Positions 8,583-17,343 of a DNA stretch of 64,000 nt are shown one piece after another (position 1 is the stretch's first letter; each line of letters opens with the position of its first letter). The notes below the pieces were generated by a model. It made no database searches and was not told the DNA's origin. It saw nothing but the letters and a program-made list of their open reading frames with translations. Location of the stretch: contig NZ_SJPW01000007.1 in NCBI RefSeq assembly GCF_007860125.1, positions 124,001-188,000 on the forward strand. Reading direction: 5' to 3'. Made by a program: the position numbers and the translations under genes. Source of the DNA: Rubripirellula tenax (lineage in GTDB: Bacteria; Planctomycetota; Planctomycetia; Pirellulales; Pirellulaceae).

Positions 8583-11218
8583 ACAAGCTGACGATTGCCA
8601 TCACCGTTGCGTTCTTGGTCGCGTCATTGCCGTCTTGGACGCTCGCTGACACGAACTTGGATCATGCCGCGCAGGCAGCCGCCTTTCTGAACAAGTTCTG
8701 CATCGATTGCCACGGCCCCGAACTGCAGGAGGCCGACCGAAGTTTCAGTTCGTTGGTCTCATCGGCCAATGAATCCAATGTGGTCGCTTTCCGAAATCGC
8801 GAGGCTTGGCGTGAAGTCCTGGACCGAATGAACCTGGGCGATATGCCTCCCGAGGACGCCGACGACCAACCATCCGCCCAGCAGCGCCTCGCCGTGATCG
8901 AGCTTTTGACGACGGAACTGAGCCGCAAGCCTGCACCGGACGAACATGAATCACACGCGGTCGCTTTGCGAAGACTCAACCGTACCGAATACGATCACTC
9001 GGTGCGACGACTGCTCGGTCTGGAGCAAATGCTTGACGACCCCACCGTGTCTTTTCCGCCCGATGAATTGGCGGAAGGCTTCACCACGGTGGGCCAACGA
9101 TTGGTGATCAGCGACTTTTTGATGAGCAAGTACCTGGAGGCCGCCAACGCGTATCTGGACGCGGCATTCGAGAAAGCGAAACCAGTGGAACCAAAGATAT
9201 TCGCGTTGAAGGCTCCGTACGATCCAAGGCATGATCAATCAGACGGACAGGATCGCGAAGGCGAGTACCAACACCTCAACGAGCGACCGTCTGACCACGG
9301 CGGGATGCTCTGGTTGAAGGAGTTTGGTGTGGCGTCTGCCGCCGGACACTATCGCATTCGCGTTCATGCGTCCGCAATCAATCGGAATCATCCCTATCTT
9401 GATCGTATCATCAGCGTCCCCAAGGAAGACCCGTTGTTGCTGGCCATTGTGGCAACCGATGCGACGGCGATAAACAAACATCGCACCACGAACTCGACGG
9501 ATGTCACGCTCAAGTCTTTTGAGGTTCGCGATGATGACCCTCAGTGGTACGAAGCAAAAGTGTGGGTCGACAAAGGCTATTGCTTGCGACTGGCGTATCC
9601 CAACGGACCGAGCCGCGTGAAGTACATGCGTCACCAATTGATGAGCAACCACCGCGACTCGTTCCCTAACTTCATTGGCAAATACGTCCACGTCTTCCAC
9701 ACGATGCATCCCGACTATGACAAAGGCAAAGGTCCGGTCTTGGCGGAGGAATTTCTGCAGGAACAAGAGCGCCTCAAGCAAGCCGGTAAGCCCTACGATG
9801 CGTTTGGTGTGGACCATTCGATTCACATCCCCAAAGCTTGGGCCACGTTCTATTCGGAATACCAAGGCCCTCGCGTTCGAGTATCGGGAGTCGAAATCGA
9901 AGGCCCCTTGCCGTCCGACGCTGGTGCGGAGGCAGCAAACCCTTACGAAGCTCTCTTCAACGGAAGTCTGCGAGGTGACGAAGTCCTGCCTGCGATCCGA
10001 CGATTCGCGTCGTTAGCTGCTGGACGTCCCGTTGACGACAAGTCATTTGCGATGATCGCTGAGTTGTTCAAGACGAAGCAAACGGTCATGTCGACGACGG
10101 AGGCGACTCGCTTGGCGCTGAAGACGATCCTTTGTGGCCCCGATTTCATCTATCACCGAACTCGCAGTGGACCGTTGGACGACTATGAATTGGCACGGCG
10201 ACTGGCGTACTTTTTGACCCAAAGCCCACCCGACAACCGCCTCATCAGACTCGCCGCCAAGGGCGAACTCAGTCGATTCAGTGAATCTGGTGAACCGAGC
10301 AGATTGAAAGTAGAGACGCAGCGGTTGCTGAGTCTTCCCGAGCATCAGAATTTTGTTGAAGCGTTTGCCAATTCGTGGCTGAAACTATCCAAGCTAGGCA
10401 AGATGCCGCCCGATCTAACCGAGCATCCGGAGTACTTCAACGAGCAGTTAGAATCCGCGATGCGAAGCGAAACGTCAAAGTACCTCGAAGAGGCGATCGC
10501 CAAAAATCGCCCCGTGCGATGGTTGGTCGATGGAGACCAAACCTTCCTGAACGCGCCGCTGGCCCGACTGTATGAGGTCCCGGGTGTGCAGGGTTTGCAG
10601 ATGCGACAAGTCAAACTGACCAGTTCGCTTCGCGGCGGATTGCTCGGGCATGCCAGTATTCTGACCGCCAGCGCGAACGGAATCGACACGTCACCGGTCG
10701 TGCGCGGCGTGTGGGTGCTGGAGTGTTTATTGGGCACACCTCCTTCGCCGCCACCGCCGGACATTGAACCGCTTGAACCGGATACTCGCGGCTCGACCAC
10801 CATCCGCGAACAACTCTCTAAGCATCGGGAAGTCGTCAGTTGCCGTCACTGTCACCAACGAATCGACCCACTTGGATTCGCATTGGAATCTTTCGACGAA
10901 ATCGGTCGCTTCCGTACACACTACGGCAGCCAAGAAGAGTGGCGGAACGAGAGTTGGATCCCGGTTGACTCGTCGGGTCAACTTCCGTCCGGTGAATCGT
11001 TCGCCGACATCTCTGAGCTGCGCAAACTATTGGTAGAGAAGGTGCCGCTGGTTCAGCGCAACTTGGTTTCCAAATTGTTGGTCCAAGCCACGGGCCGGCT
11101 TGACGACCCAAACGACGCAGCGGACGTACTTGCCATCTGCCGCGATTCACCTGCAGACGGTTTTGGCATCCGAGACCTGATTCTCGAGATCGTTTGCAGT
11201 GACGCGTTTCGTCGATGA
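8579..11218 (+). CDS. DUF1587/1592/1588/1585 protein with heme c motif
   Basis: Large exported planctomycete-type protein of 879 residues with a GTG start overlapping the upstream stop by 4 nt. A Sec signal (KLTIAITVAFLVASLPSWTLA) precedes a cytochrome c motif CIDCH at residues 41-45, the PSCyt pattern. Then follow the DUF1587-like part (ALRRLNRTEYDHSVRRLLGL), a middle region, DUF1592 (DYELARRLAYFLTQSPPD), DUF1588 (RGGLLGHASILTASANG, VVSCRHCHQRIDPLGFALE) and a C-terminal DUF1585-like end (DSPADGFGIRDLILEIVCSD). The CRHCH near the C-terminus is a second possible heme or metal site. The role is unknown; the heme c suggests periplasmic electron transfer. The start was chosen from the signal peptide and the overlap, although the frame is open further upstream. 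Confidence 0.87.
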   Translation: MNKLTIAITVAFLVASLPSWTLADTNLDHAAQAAAFLNKFCIDCHGPELQEADRSFSSLVSSANESNVVAFRNREAWREVLDRMNLGDMPPEDADDQPSAQQRLAVIELLTTELSRKPAPDEHESHAVALRRLNRTEYDHSVRRLLGLEQMLDDPTVSFPPDELAEGFTTVGQRLVISDFLMSKYLEAANAYLDAAFEKAKPVEPKIFALKAPYDPRHDQSDGQDREGEYQHLNERPSDHGGMLWLKEFGVASAAGHYRIRVHASAINRNHPYLDRIISVPKEDPLLLAIVATDATAINKHRTTNSTDVTLKSFEVRDDDPQWYEAKVWVDKGYCLRLAYPNGPSRVKYMRHQLMSNHRDSFPNFIGKYVHVFHTMHPDYDKGKGPVLAEEFLQEQERLKQAGKPYDAFGVDHSIHIPKAWATFYSEYQGPRVRVSGVEIEGPLPSDAGAEAANPYEALFNGSLRGDEVLPAIRRFASLAAGRPVDDKSFAMIAELFKTKQTVMSTTEATRLALKTILCGPDFIYHRTRSGPLDDYELARRLAYFLTQSPPDNRLIRLAAKGELSRFSESGEPSRLKVETQRLLSLPEHQNFVEAFANSWLKLSKLGKMPPDLTEHPEYFNEQLESAMRSETSKYLEEAIAKNRPVRWLVDGDQTFLNAPLARLYEVPGVQGLQMRQVKLTSSLRGGLLGHASILTASANGIDTSPVVRGVWVLECLLGTPPSPPPPDIEPLEPDTRGSTTIREQLSKHREVVSCRHCHQRIDPLGFALESFDEIGRFRTHYGSQEEWRNESWIPVDSSGQLPSGESFADISELRKLLVEKVPLVQRNLVSKLLVQATGRLDDPNDAADVLAICRDSPADGFGIRDLILEIVCSDAFRR

Positions 11219-11688
11219 AACTTGCACCGGGCAATGACCTGAGTGCCAAATAGGTGCATCGTTGGTAGGCCCCCAGGCAATTATTTCGTGTCAGCTTGGC
11301 TTCGGGTAGTGTTCTCCGTAGCCGGATTCGCCAGAGTTCCGTTTTTCTCCGACGCCCAGAAGTCTGGTGATACCCTGATACAGTGAGCCCCATCATTGAG
11401 CTGACACGTCACACAAGAAACCAACGGGGCGTGAGATTGTGTTCATCGGCCTCACTGCGTCTGGGAATGCAGAACGAGTTCCGAACTCGCCGGCGCGATG
11501 GGACATCTGGTCACCTGCGCGGGCATCAGTTGCTCGGATTTCGACGGTCGATGCGGATCGACGTTCCCCGATTGAGTGTTGGCGAGCGAGTGGTCGGATC
11601 CCGGCAAATATTTTTGCTGTAAGGAAAGTCTCGCTCGAGCTACCAATACCTGTGTAGAGAGATTGATATCGCTTAAACGAGACGATGG
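11219..11688. other. Intergenic, presumed promoter of the sigma-factor operon
   Basis: 470 bp without a convincing gene. It ends at the GTG start of the ECF sigma factor. If that factor is autoregulated its promoter would be here, but I cannot point to boxes with confidence. Confidence 0.4.
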
Positions 11689-12213
11689 GTGCTTGAAAAG
11701 GATCAGGAATCGCTATTCACGACCTGGCTTGAAGAGCATAGCCCTTCAGTGATGAAGGTGGCGCGCGCCTACACCCTGACACCTGACGACTGCCAAGACT
11801 TGGCGCAAGAGATCTTGCTTCAGGCCTGGCGATCGCTAACCAACTTTGAGGGCAAGGCCAGCCCGTCGACTTGGTTCTATCGCGTGGCGCTGCAGACGGC
11901 GATGAATTGGCACCGAAAAGACAAACCGCGTCGATCAAGACAGCAACCGTTGATGGAAGTTCAAGCGGTTGCCGCACAGGACCCAAACAGCGCCGAACAA
12001 GCCCAGTATCGAGACACGGTTGAACAGCTCTACGCGGCCATTCATCAACTGCCCAAAACGGACGCCGCCTTGGTGCTGTTGTACTTGGATGAACTAAGTT
12101 ACCGAGAAATGGCGGAAGTGCTGGGGATCTCCGAAAGTAACGTCGGAGTGAAGTTGAATCGTGCAAAAAAGGCGTTGAGTACCTTGATGGGGGAGCAAAC
12201 ACATGGATCCTGA
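11689..12213 (+). CDS. ECF RNA polymerase sigma factor
   Basis: Sigma-70 family factor of the extracytoplasmic-function type: 174 residues, with only regions 2 and 4. Region 2 (about 8-75) has the family pattern DDCQDLAQEILLQAWRSL followed by STWFYRVALQTAMNWHRK. Region 4 (about 115-166) has the helix-turn-helix LSYREMAEVLGISESNVGVK. The start is GTG at 11689. The downstream membrane protein starts at 12203, before this gene stops, so the two overlap by 11 nt and are translationally coupled. That is the normal arrangement for an ECF factor and its anti-sigma partner. Target promoters are unknown. Confidence 0.92.
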   Translation: MLEKDQESLFTTWLEEHSPSVMKVARAYTLTPDDCQDLAQEILLQAWRSLTNFEGKASPSTWFYRVALQTAMNWHRKDKPRRSRQQPLMEVQAVAAQDPNSAEQAQYRDTVEQLYAAIHQLPKTDAALVLLYLDELSYREMAEVLGISESNVGVKLNRAKKALSTLMGEQTHGS

Positions 12214-14389
12214 CATCTACCAGCAGGCTTGGCAGGCTGACACGGCCCAAACGCGGGTGACGATCCATGCTGATCTGCTATTGAACGAAGTCCAACGTCA
12301 TCAACGCAGCTTTCAAGCGACCGTCTTCTGGCGAGATGTTCGTGAGGTGGGCGGTTCACTGCTGATGATCCCTTTGTGGTTCTATCTGGGTCACAAGTTC
12401 TCTTCACCTTGGACGTTTTATTTGACGGTCCCGGTTCTTCTTTGGATTGCCGCGTTCTTGTTGGTCGATCGGATTCGACATCGGTGTGAACCCGACGAAG
12501 CGAGCCTATCGTTGGTCCTAAGCGTGAAAGATTCGTTGCAGCAGGTGGAGCACCAAATTTGGTTGCTGCGAAACATCTTCTGGTGGTATTTGCTTCCGCC
12601 ATCCATTTCGATTTTGGCGTTCTTTGTCCATGTATCGTGGTTGTCTTCGAGTGCATGGTGGGAGTTCGTCGGCACGTTTACGCTGTTCGGCATCTTTTTG
12701 GTTGTGATCTATGCGTTCGTCTACTACATCAATCTGCGTGCCGTGCGGACGGACCTTGAACCGCGACGGCAAGAGTTACAAAAACTGCTTTCAAGTTTAA
12801 GCGACGAGACGGGCAACGCGAGCGATGCTGATTCGTACGAGATCGTCCCAGCATCGCTTTCACCCTTTGCCGTCGACAGGAATGTTTCGCATCGCGGGGC
12901 CGCCTTTCGCAACTTGATCGCAGCCATTGCGGTCGTCGGCTTTCTGATTTTGGCCGGCCCGCTGGTTGACTTGGCTCGTCGCGTATCAGGCTCAAATTTC
13001 AAAAGTTCGGTCCGAAGCAGCGGCGAAAGATCGGAACCGTTGGCACGCGTCGTCAGCCAGCAGAGAAAGGCGAAAGAATTGGTGGGGCTCGCCGCGATGG
13101 TGATGGTTGACGGGAAAGTCGAAGCCGCAGCTGCTCAAGGAGAGCGAAAGTTTGGCAGCGGCGTTTCCGTTGAAATCAGTGACCGCTGGCACGTCGGTGG
13201 AATCACTAAGGCGATCACGGCAACCATGATTGCAAGACTTGTCGAATCGAATCAGCTGCAATGGTCGGACTCGGTGGGTGAAGCGTTCCCCGATTCCTCG
13301 ATGCATGATGATTGGAAAGCGGTCACACTTCATCAGTTGCTGACCGACACAGCCGGTGCGCCGGCACAATTTCCGAGAAGCGTTTGGACGACTCGTATTC
13401 CTATGGGCCCCGAACGTATCGTTGCACGGCGAAATGCCGTTCTTGATGTTATCGCCAAGAAGCCACAGTATCCGGCTGGCACCATGAATGTGTATTCCAA
13501 CGTCGGCTACACGATTGCCGGATCGATGGCCGAAAAAGTGACCGGTGCTACTTGGGAAAACTTGGTGATCCAAGAAGTATTCGAGCCCCTTGAATTGAAA
13601 GGCTCCGGATTCGGTCCGCCCACCAGCCCCGACAGAACGCTTCCGCAGCCGCGAGGGCACCGGACACGTTTGGCGGGCAAGGTCGCCGTTGATGACGAAA
13701 CCGACAACGGCCCCATCATGGGCCCGGCTGCAACGATTCACATGACGCTGAAGGATATGTGTACGTTTGCAACCGAACACATGCGAGGTGAACTGGGTCA
13801 CGGCAAACTGTTGTCGGCGGAAACCTATCAGTTCTTGCACGCACCAGAGCTCAACCAATACGCGTGCGGATGGATCCAGAATGAACCCGATGCGGCGATT
13901 CCGTATACAACGTGGTGGCACAACGGGTCGAACACCCTTTGGTATGCACAGGTGGCATTCATACCCGAGACGAATAGGGTCGTCGCGATCACGTCCAACG
14001 ACGGCGACATGGAAATGGCCGCAGCAGCCGCCTTGAAAATCATGACGACCGATTCGATCGCCAACCACCCGAAACTGTCGCCGTTCGCAGCCGTGCGATG
14101 GAATGCGTCAAAGCCAGAAGTCCGCCTCAGGGAAGAATGGTTCCAGCTGATTCTCTTGAACGATGTTTCCGTGGCCGAAATCGTGGAATTCAGCAGGAAA
14201 ACCTACGGCGACAAGTGGCAAAAACGATTTGAGGAAGACCTGGTCGAACTGATGGCCCGTATGGGGCATCCGACGAACAACGACGTCAACTTGGTGGTTC
14301 AATCGCTAACCTCCGGTGAACAGTCGGTTCGCAAGAACGTGCCAATGACAGAAGATAATCGCAAGGCGATTAGAAACGAGGCCCGATAA
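12203..14389 (+). CDS. Membrane anti-sigma-like protein with inactive beta-lactamase-fold domain
   Basis: A 728-residue protein coupled to the ECF sigma factor. The N-terminal ~45 residues are soluble. Four hydrophobic segments follow up to about residue 175, a cytoplasmic loop, then a fifth (IAAIAVVGFLILAGPLVDLA, about 240-259), which would put the C-terminus outside. Residues ~290-620 resemble class C beta-lactamase/serine hydrolases: YSN (431-433, the Y-x-N motif) and HNG (573-575, the K/H-x-G motif) are present. Where S-x-x-K is expected the sequence is G-I-T-K (333-336), so the nucleophile Ser is Gly. A ~90-residue tail follows. Seen: the coupling, topology and lost Ser. Inferred: the outer domain is a ligand sensor and the N-terminal part holds the sigma factor. 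A non-regulatory membrane esterase relative is the alternative. Confidence 0.75.
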   Translation: MDPDIYQQAWQADTAQTRVTIHADLLLNEVQRHQRSFQATVFWRDVREVGGSLLMIPLWFYLGHKFSSPWTFYLTVPVLLWIAAFLLVDRIRHRCEPDEASLSLVLSVKDSLQQVEHQIWLLRNIFWWYLLPPSISILAFFVHVSWLSSSAWWEFVGTFTLFGIFLVVIYAFVYYINLRAVRTDLEPRRQELQKLLSSLSDETGNASDADSYEIVPASLSPFAVDRNVSHRGAAFRNLIAAIAVVGFLILAGPLVDLARRVSGSNFKSSVRSSGERSEPLARVVSQQRKAKELVGLAAMVMVDGKVEAAAAQGERKFGSGVSVEISDRWHVGGITKAITATMIARLVESNQLQWSDSVGEAFPDSSMHDDWKAVTLHQLLTDTAGAPAQFPRSVWTTRIPMGPERIVARRNAVLDVIAKKPQYPAGTMNVYSNVGYTIAGSMAEKVTGATWENLVIQEVFEPLELKGSGFGPPTSPDRTLPQPRGHRTRLAGKVAVDDETDNGPIMGPAATIHMTLKDMCTFATEHMRGELGHGKLLSAETYQFLHAPELNQYACGWIQNEPDAAIPYTTWWHNGSNTLWYAQVAFIPETNRVVAITSNDGDMEMAAAAALKIMTTDSIANHPKLSPFAAVRWNASKPEVRLREEWFQLILLNDVSVAEIVEFSRKTYGDKWQKRFEEDLVELMARMGHPTNNDVNLVVQSLTSGEQSVRKNVPMTEDNRKAIRNEAR

Positions 14390-14613
14390 AATTCTGCCAA
14401 GTAGTTGGAAGCGGACGCCAACCACGGTGCGTCATGGGCAATCAAACGAGTTGTTCAGTTTTTCGTTAAATGCGTTGTAATAAACTCGCGTCCGATGCAA
14501 CCAATCAAGTAGCTGGAAGATCGGATCAGCGAGCTATCCACAAACACGCCAAGACGAACGATACAGCGGTGTCCGCTCGTCTTGTGAAGTCACTCCCCGG
14601 AAGAATCGTTCTG

Positions 14614-16062
14614 ATGAAATTTGCATCAAGCTACACAGAGGCTATTCGGCTTGTCGTGTCCTTCGTCGTTGCAGGTGTTTGCTCAGCTTCGATTGCTGAC
14701 GAACAGACAAAGGTGGTCACTGCAAAACTAGCAGAGATCTGTCGCAAACACGACGTTCCCGCGATGTCCGTTGCGATCGTAAGCGCCGACGGATTGGTGA
14801 ATTCAGCCTGCTTTGGCGACCGAAAACGTGGGACGTCCGACAAAGTCGAAATGTCCGATCGGTTTCCGTTGGGCTCGTGCACCAAGTCGATGACATCGAC
14901 GGTGGCTGCTGCGGTGGTGGAAGCCGGTAAGATCGACTGGGACACGACCATCAGCGAAGTTTGGCCTCAAGCAACCGATGACTTGATCCATCCGAAATTG
15001 AGAGACGTCACTTTGAACGAGTTGCTGTCGCACCAAAGTGGAATGGCGGGCGATATTTCTGAAGTCTCAAAACAGGCTTGGGGGAGTTTCTTTGCGGAAA
15101 AACAGTCACCGGTCCTGGAACGCCGACGCATGTTGAAGCTGGTATTGGCGAAGGTTCCTGTACATCCGCGAGGGTCGTTCGCGTACTCGAATATGGGATA
15201 CGCGATCGCGTCGGCGATGATCGAAACTCGTGCGCAAGAGTCATTCGAATCGCTCACGAAGAAACACATTTTCGATCCGTTGCGAATGCATTCGGCGGAC
15301 TTTCGATCGATGAAGTCGGCGGCGCAGTTGCAGTCACCGCTGTTGTGGGGACACCGAGCGGATGGAACGCCAGTCGATCCGCGAACGGTGGGGGCGGAAA
15401 ACCCGACGGTCTACGCGGCGTGCGGCACGGTCAACGTGACCATCGAAGACTATGCCAAGTACGCACAGTGGCATTTAGGCGGGAAGCCCACGCCGGTGCT
15501 GCGAACCCAGGAAGCGTACGATCACTTACACGCGCCGCAGGTCGATCATACGAACCCCGGAACAAAGTACGCATGCGGTTGGTTAAGTTTAGATACAGGA
15601 TTAGGTCCCGCGCTGACCCACGCCGGATCGAATACGAATTCCTTTGCTGTGATTTGGGTTCTGCCTCAGTCCAATTTCGCTGCGGTGGTGTGCACCAATT
15701 CGGGTCAGGCGCAAGCGTTTCCTGCTTGCGACGAAATGATGAGCCATCTGATGATGGAGCTCTCTTCGGCAAACAAGGCCGAGCCGCCGGTGGATCCCAA
15801 GGCGATCACTCCCGATCGGCTCGTCGGCCGCTACCAACTAACGCCAAGTTTCATCTTCGATGTGAAGCTGGACGATGGTCACTTGATGGTAGGAATCACG
15901 AATCAACCGACCCAAGAAGTGTTTGCTGACTCTTCGACAATGTGGTCCTATCGAGGCATCGACGCGAAATTGGAGTTTCGAGTTCGTGCGAAGGGGCCTG
16001 CGTACGAACTGACCCTCCACCAAAACGGCCTCGCCCAGAAAGCCAGACGGATCCGTGAATGA
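14614..16062 (+). CDS. Secreted class C beta-lactamase-like serine hydrolase
   Basis: Beta-lactamase/D-Ala-D-Ala-peptidase/esterase family protein, 482 residues from the ATG at 14614. This start gives a signal peptide (AIRLVVSFVVAGVCSASIADE) and has GGAAGA-like purines (ggaaga) before it; the frame is open further upstream without a signal. All three motifs are present: S88-C-T-K91, Y191-S-N193 and H336-A-G338. The catalytic domain covers about 30-390 and a ~90-residue C-terminal beta-rich domain follows (LVGRYQLTPSFIFDVKLDDG). It is a paralogue of the outer domain of the preceding protein (shared YACGW and GSNT segments), 224 bp downstream on the same strand. Substrate (peptidoglycan peptide, beta-lactam or ester) cannot be read from sequence. 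Confidence 0.85.
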   Translation: MKFASSYTEAIRLVVSFVVAGVCSASIADEQTKVVTAKLAEICRKHDVPAMSVAIVSADGLVNSACFGDRKRGTSDKVEMSDRFPLGSCTKSMTSTVAAAVVEAGKIDWDTTISEVWPQATDDLIHPKLRDVTLNELLSHQSGMAGDISEVSKQAWGSFFAEKQSPVLERRRMLKLVLAKVPVHPRGSFAYSNMGYAIASAMIETRAQESFESLTKKHIFDPLRMHSADFRSMKSAAQLQSPLLWGHRADGTPVDPRTVGAENPTVYAACGTVNVTIEDYAKYAQWHLGGKPTPVLRTQEAYDHLHAPQVDHTNPGTKYACGWLSLDTGLGPALTHAGSNTNSFAVIWVLPQSNFAAVVCTNSGQAQAFPACDEMMSHLMMELSSANKAEPPVDPKAITPDRLVGRYQLTPSFIFDVKLDDGHLMVGITNQPTQEVFADSSTMWSYRGIDAKLEFRVRAKGPAYELTLHQNGLAQKARRIRE

Positions 16063-16183
16063 CATCGAAGCAATCCGAATGGAAGCCAAACCAAAGCCCA
16101 GACAATCGGCACCCCATCACACCAAAAATAGTGCAGCTTTGTTTCGCTGAAAAACCATCGCATGCCGCAGCGGGAACCTTTAC

Positions 16184-17062
16184 TTAGACGGCTCTACTGA
16201 TCTTTCTGGCGACCAACATCATCTCACCAATGGGAAGCGGGATAATTTTGGAACGCATCCTGTCGGGGATAACTTTGCCGGCGGTTGACAGCACGCGATA
16301 AATGCCGGGGTTATATTCGGCGAACTGCGTCAAGGAGTAGTTGAATGTCAACGGCTTGTACGTGCGTGTCGCGCTGGTGACTTCGAACCCTTCTTGTTTC
16401 AGTAGCTGCCCCAAGTTGGTGCGATTGAAATAGTGCAAATGTTCTTCGGGAATGTAAAAGTACCAACGGCTTCCCATCACTCGCCGGACGATGCTGTCCA
16501 TATCCGGAAGTGTCAGAACGACGTGACCGCCGTCCTTCAGTCGGGCATGGATGTCACGCAAGAACTCCGCCGGTTGCAGAACGTGTTCGATCACGTCGAA
16601 ACCGGTGATCGTGTCATATTTCCAAGTATCGGGAAGCGAATCGAGCGTCCCGCAGTGAACATCTAGGCCAGAATGTTTTCCAAGCTGGACGGCGACATCG
16701 GAAAGCTCCACGCCCGCAGCGGTCGCACCGTGCTCACTCGCAACCTTGACAAACATGCCATCACCGCAGCCGACGTCCAACCATTCTCCGGCGATCGGCA
16801 AGCGCCGACGGATTTCAAAAATCCGACGCTGGGCCGTCATTCGTTTCATCTCGACGGCCGCGGCGAATTCGGTATACATGCCGTCTTCGTAACTGCCCTC
16901 GTAGTAAGCCTTCAACTCGTCGGGCGTCGGCAGTGGATGCTGCATCTCGATCTGACAAGATTGGCACCGCCAAAACGATCGCGACTTCTTCACAAAACGC
17001 TGCCGAAATTCAGCAATTCCACAAACCGGGCATTGCAGGTTATTTTTCGCGGTCGCAGGCAT
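16184..17062 (-). CDS. Class I SAM-dependent methyltransferase with zinc ribbon
   Basis: Methyltransferase of 292 residues. The N-terminus has a four-Cys zinc ribbon, C11-x2-C14 and C33-x2-C36, followed by HPLPTPDELKAYYEGSY, a combination typical of Methyltransf_23-type enzymes in glycan or secondary-metabolite loci. The SAM-binding motif I is EWLDVGCGDG (93-102); YDTITGFDVIEHV and GGHVVLTLPDMDS are motifs II and III. The C-terminal region (EEHLHYFNRTNLGQLLKQEG) fits the same subfamily. The ATG at 17062 places the zinc ribbon directly at the N-terminus. No glycosyltransferases are nearby, so the substrate is unknown. The gene converges with the serine hydrolase gene. Confidence 0.85.
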   Translation of the reverse strand: MPATAKNNLQCPVCGIAEFRQRFVKKSRSFWRCQSCQIEMQHPLPTPDELKAYYEGSYEDGMYTEFAAAVEMKRMTAQRRIFEIRRRLPIAGEWLDVGCGDGMFVKVASEHGATAAGVELSDVAVQLGKHSGLDVHCGTLDSLPDTWKYDTITGFDVIEHVLQPAEFLRDIHARLKDGGHVVLTLPDMDSIVRRVMGSRWYFYIPEEHLHYFNRTNLGQLLKQEGFEVTSATRTYKPLTFNYSLTQFAEYNPGIYRVLSTAGKVIPDRMRSKIIPLPIGEMMLVARKISRAV

Positions 17063-17343
17063 GGGAAACCAAATGCAAGGGGCGAAAGCAGCACCAGCCC
17101 AAGAGGCGTTTGCTACCGAAATCGAACGAATCGGAAACTTCGCAGAGCCGTCTACTGAAGTTTTCGTATTTCGATTTCGCCAAGCTTACAGATAGTCTGT
17201 TTCGAAAGATACGTGCCATGACATCATTTGCTTTCGCCATCGCAACTCGGCCGCGCGTCAGACTCCTTGCACCGACGCCCGGGCTTTGGCAAACACGCAA
17301 TCAAGTGAATTGTGACTCCCATTGGATGACACGAATGGGTCGA

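Noticed and set aside
11383-11657. Short plus-strand frames before the sigma factor
   Set aside because: No ribosome site, no family-like sequence, and overlapping alternatives in other frames.
12992-14068. 358-codon frame on the minus strand
   Set aside because: Antisense shadow of the membrane anti-sigma-like gene; no family resemblance.
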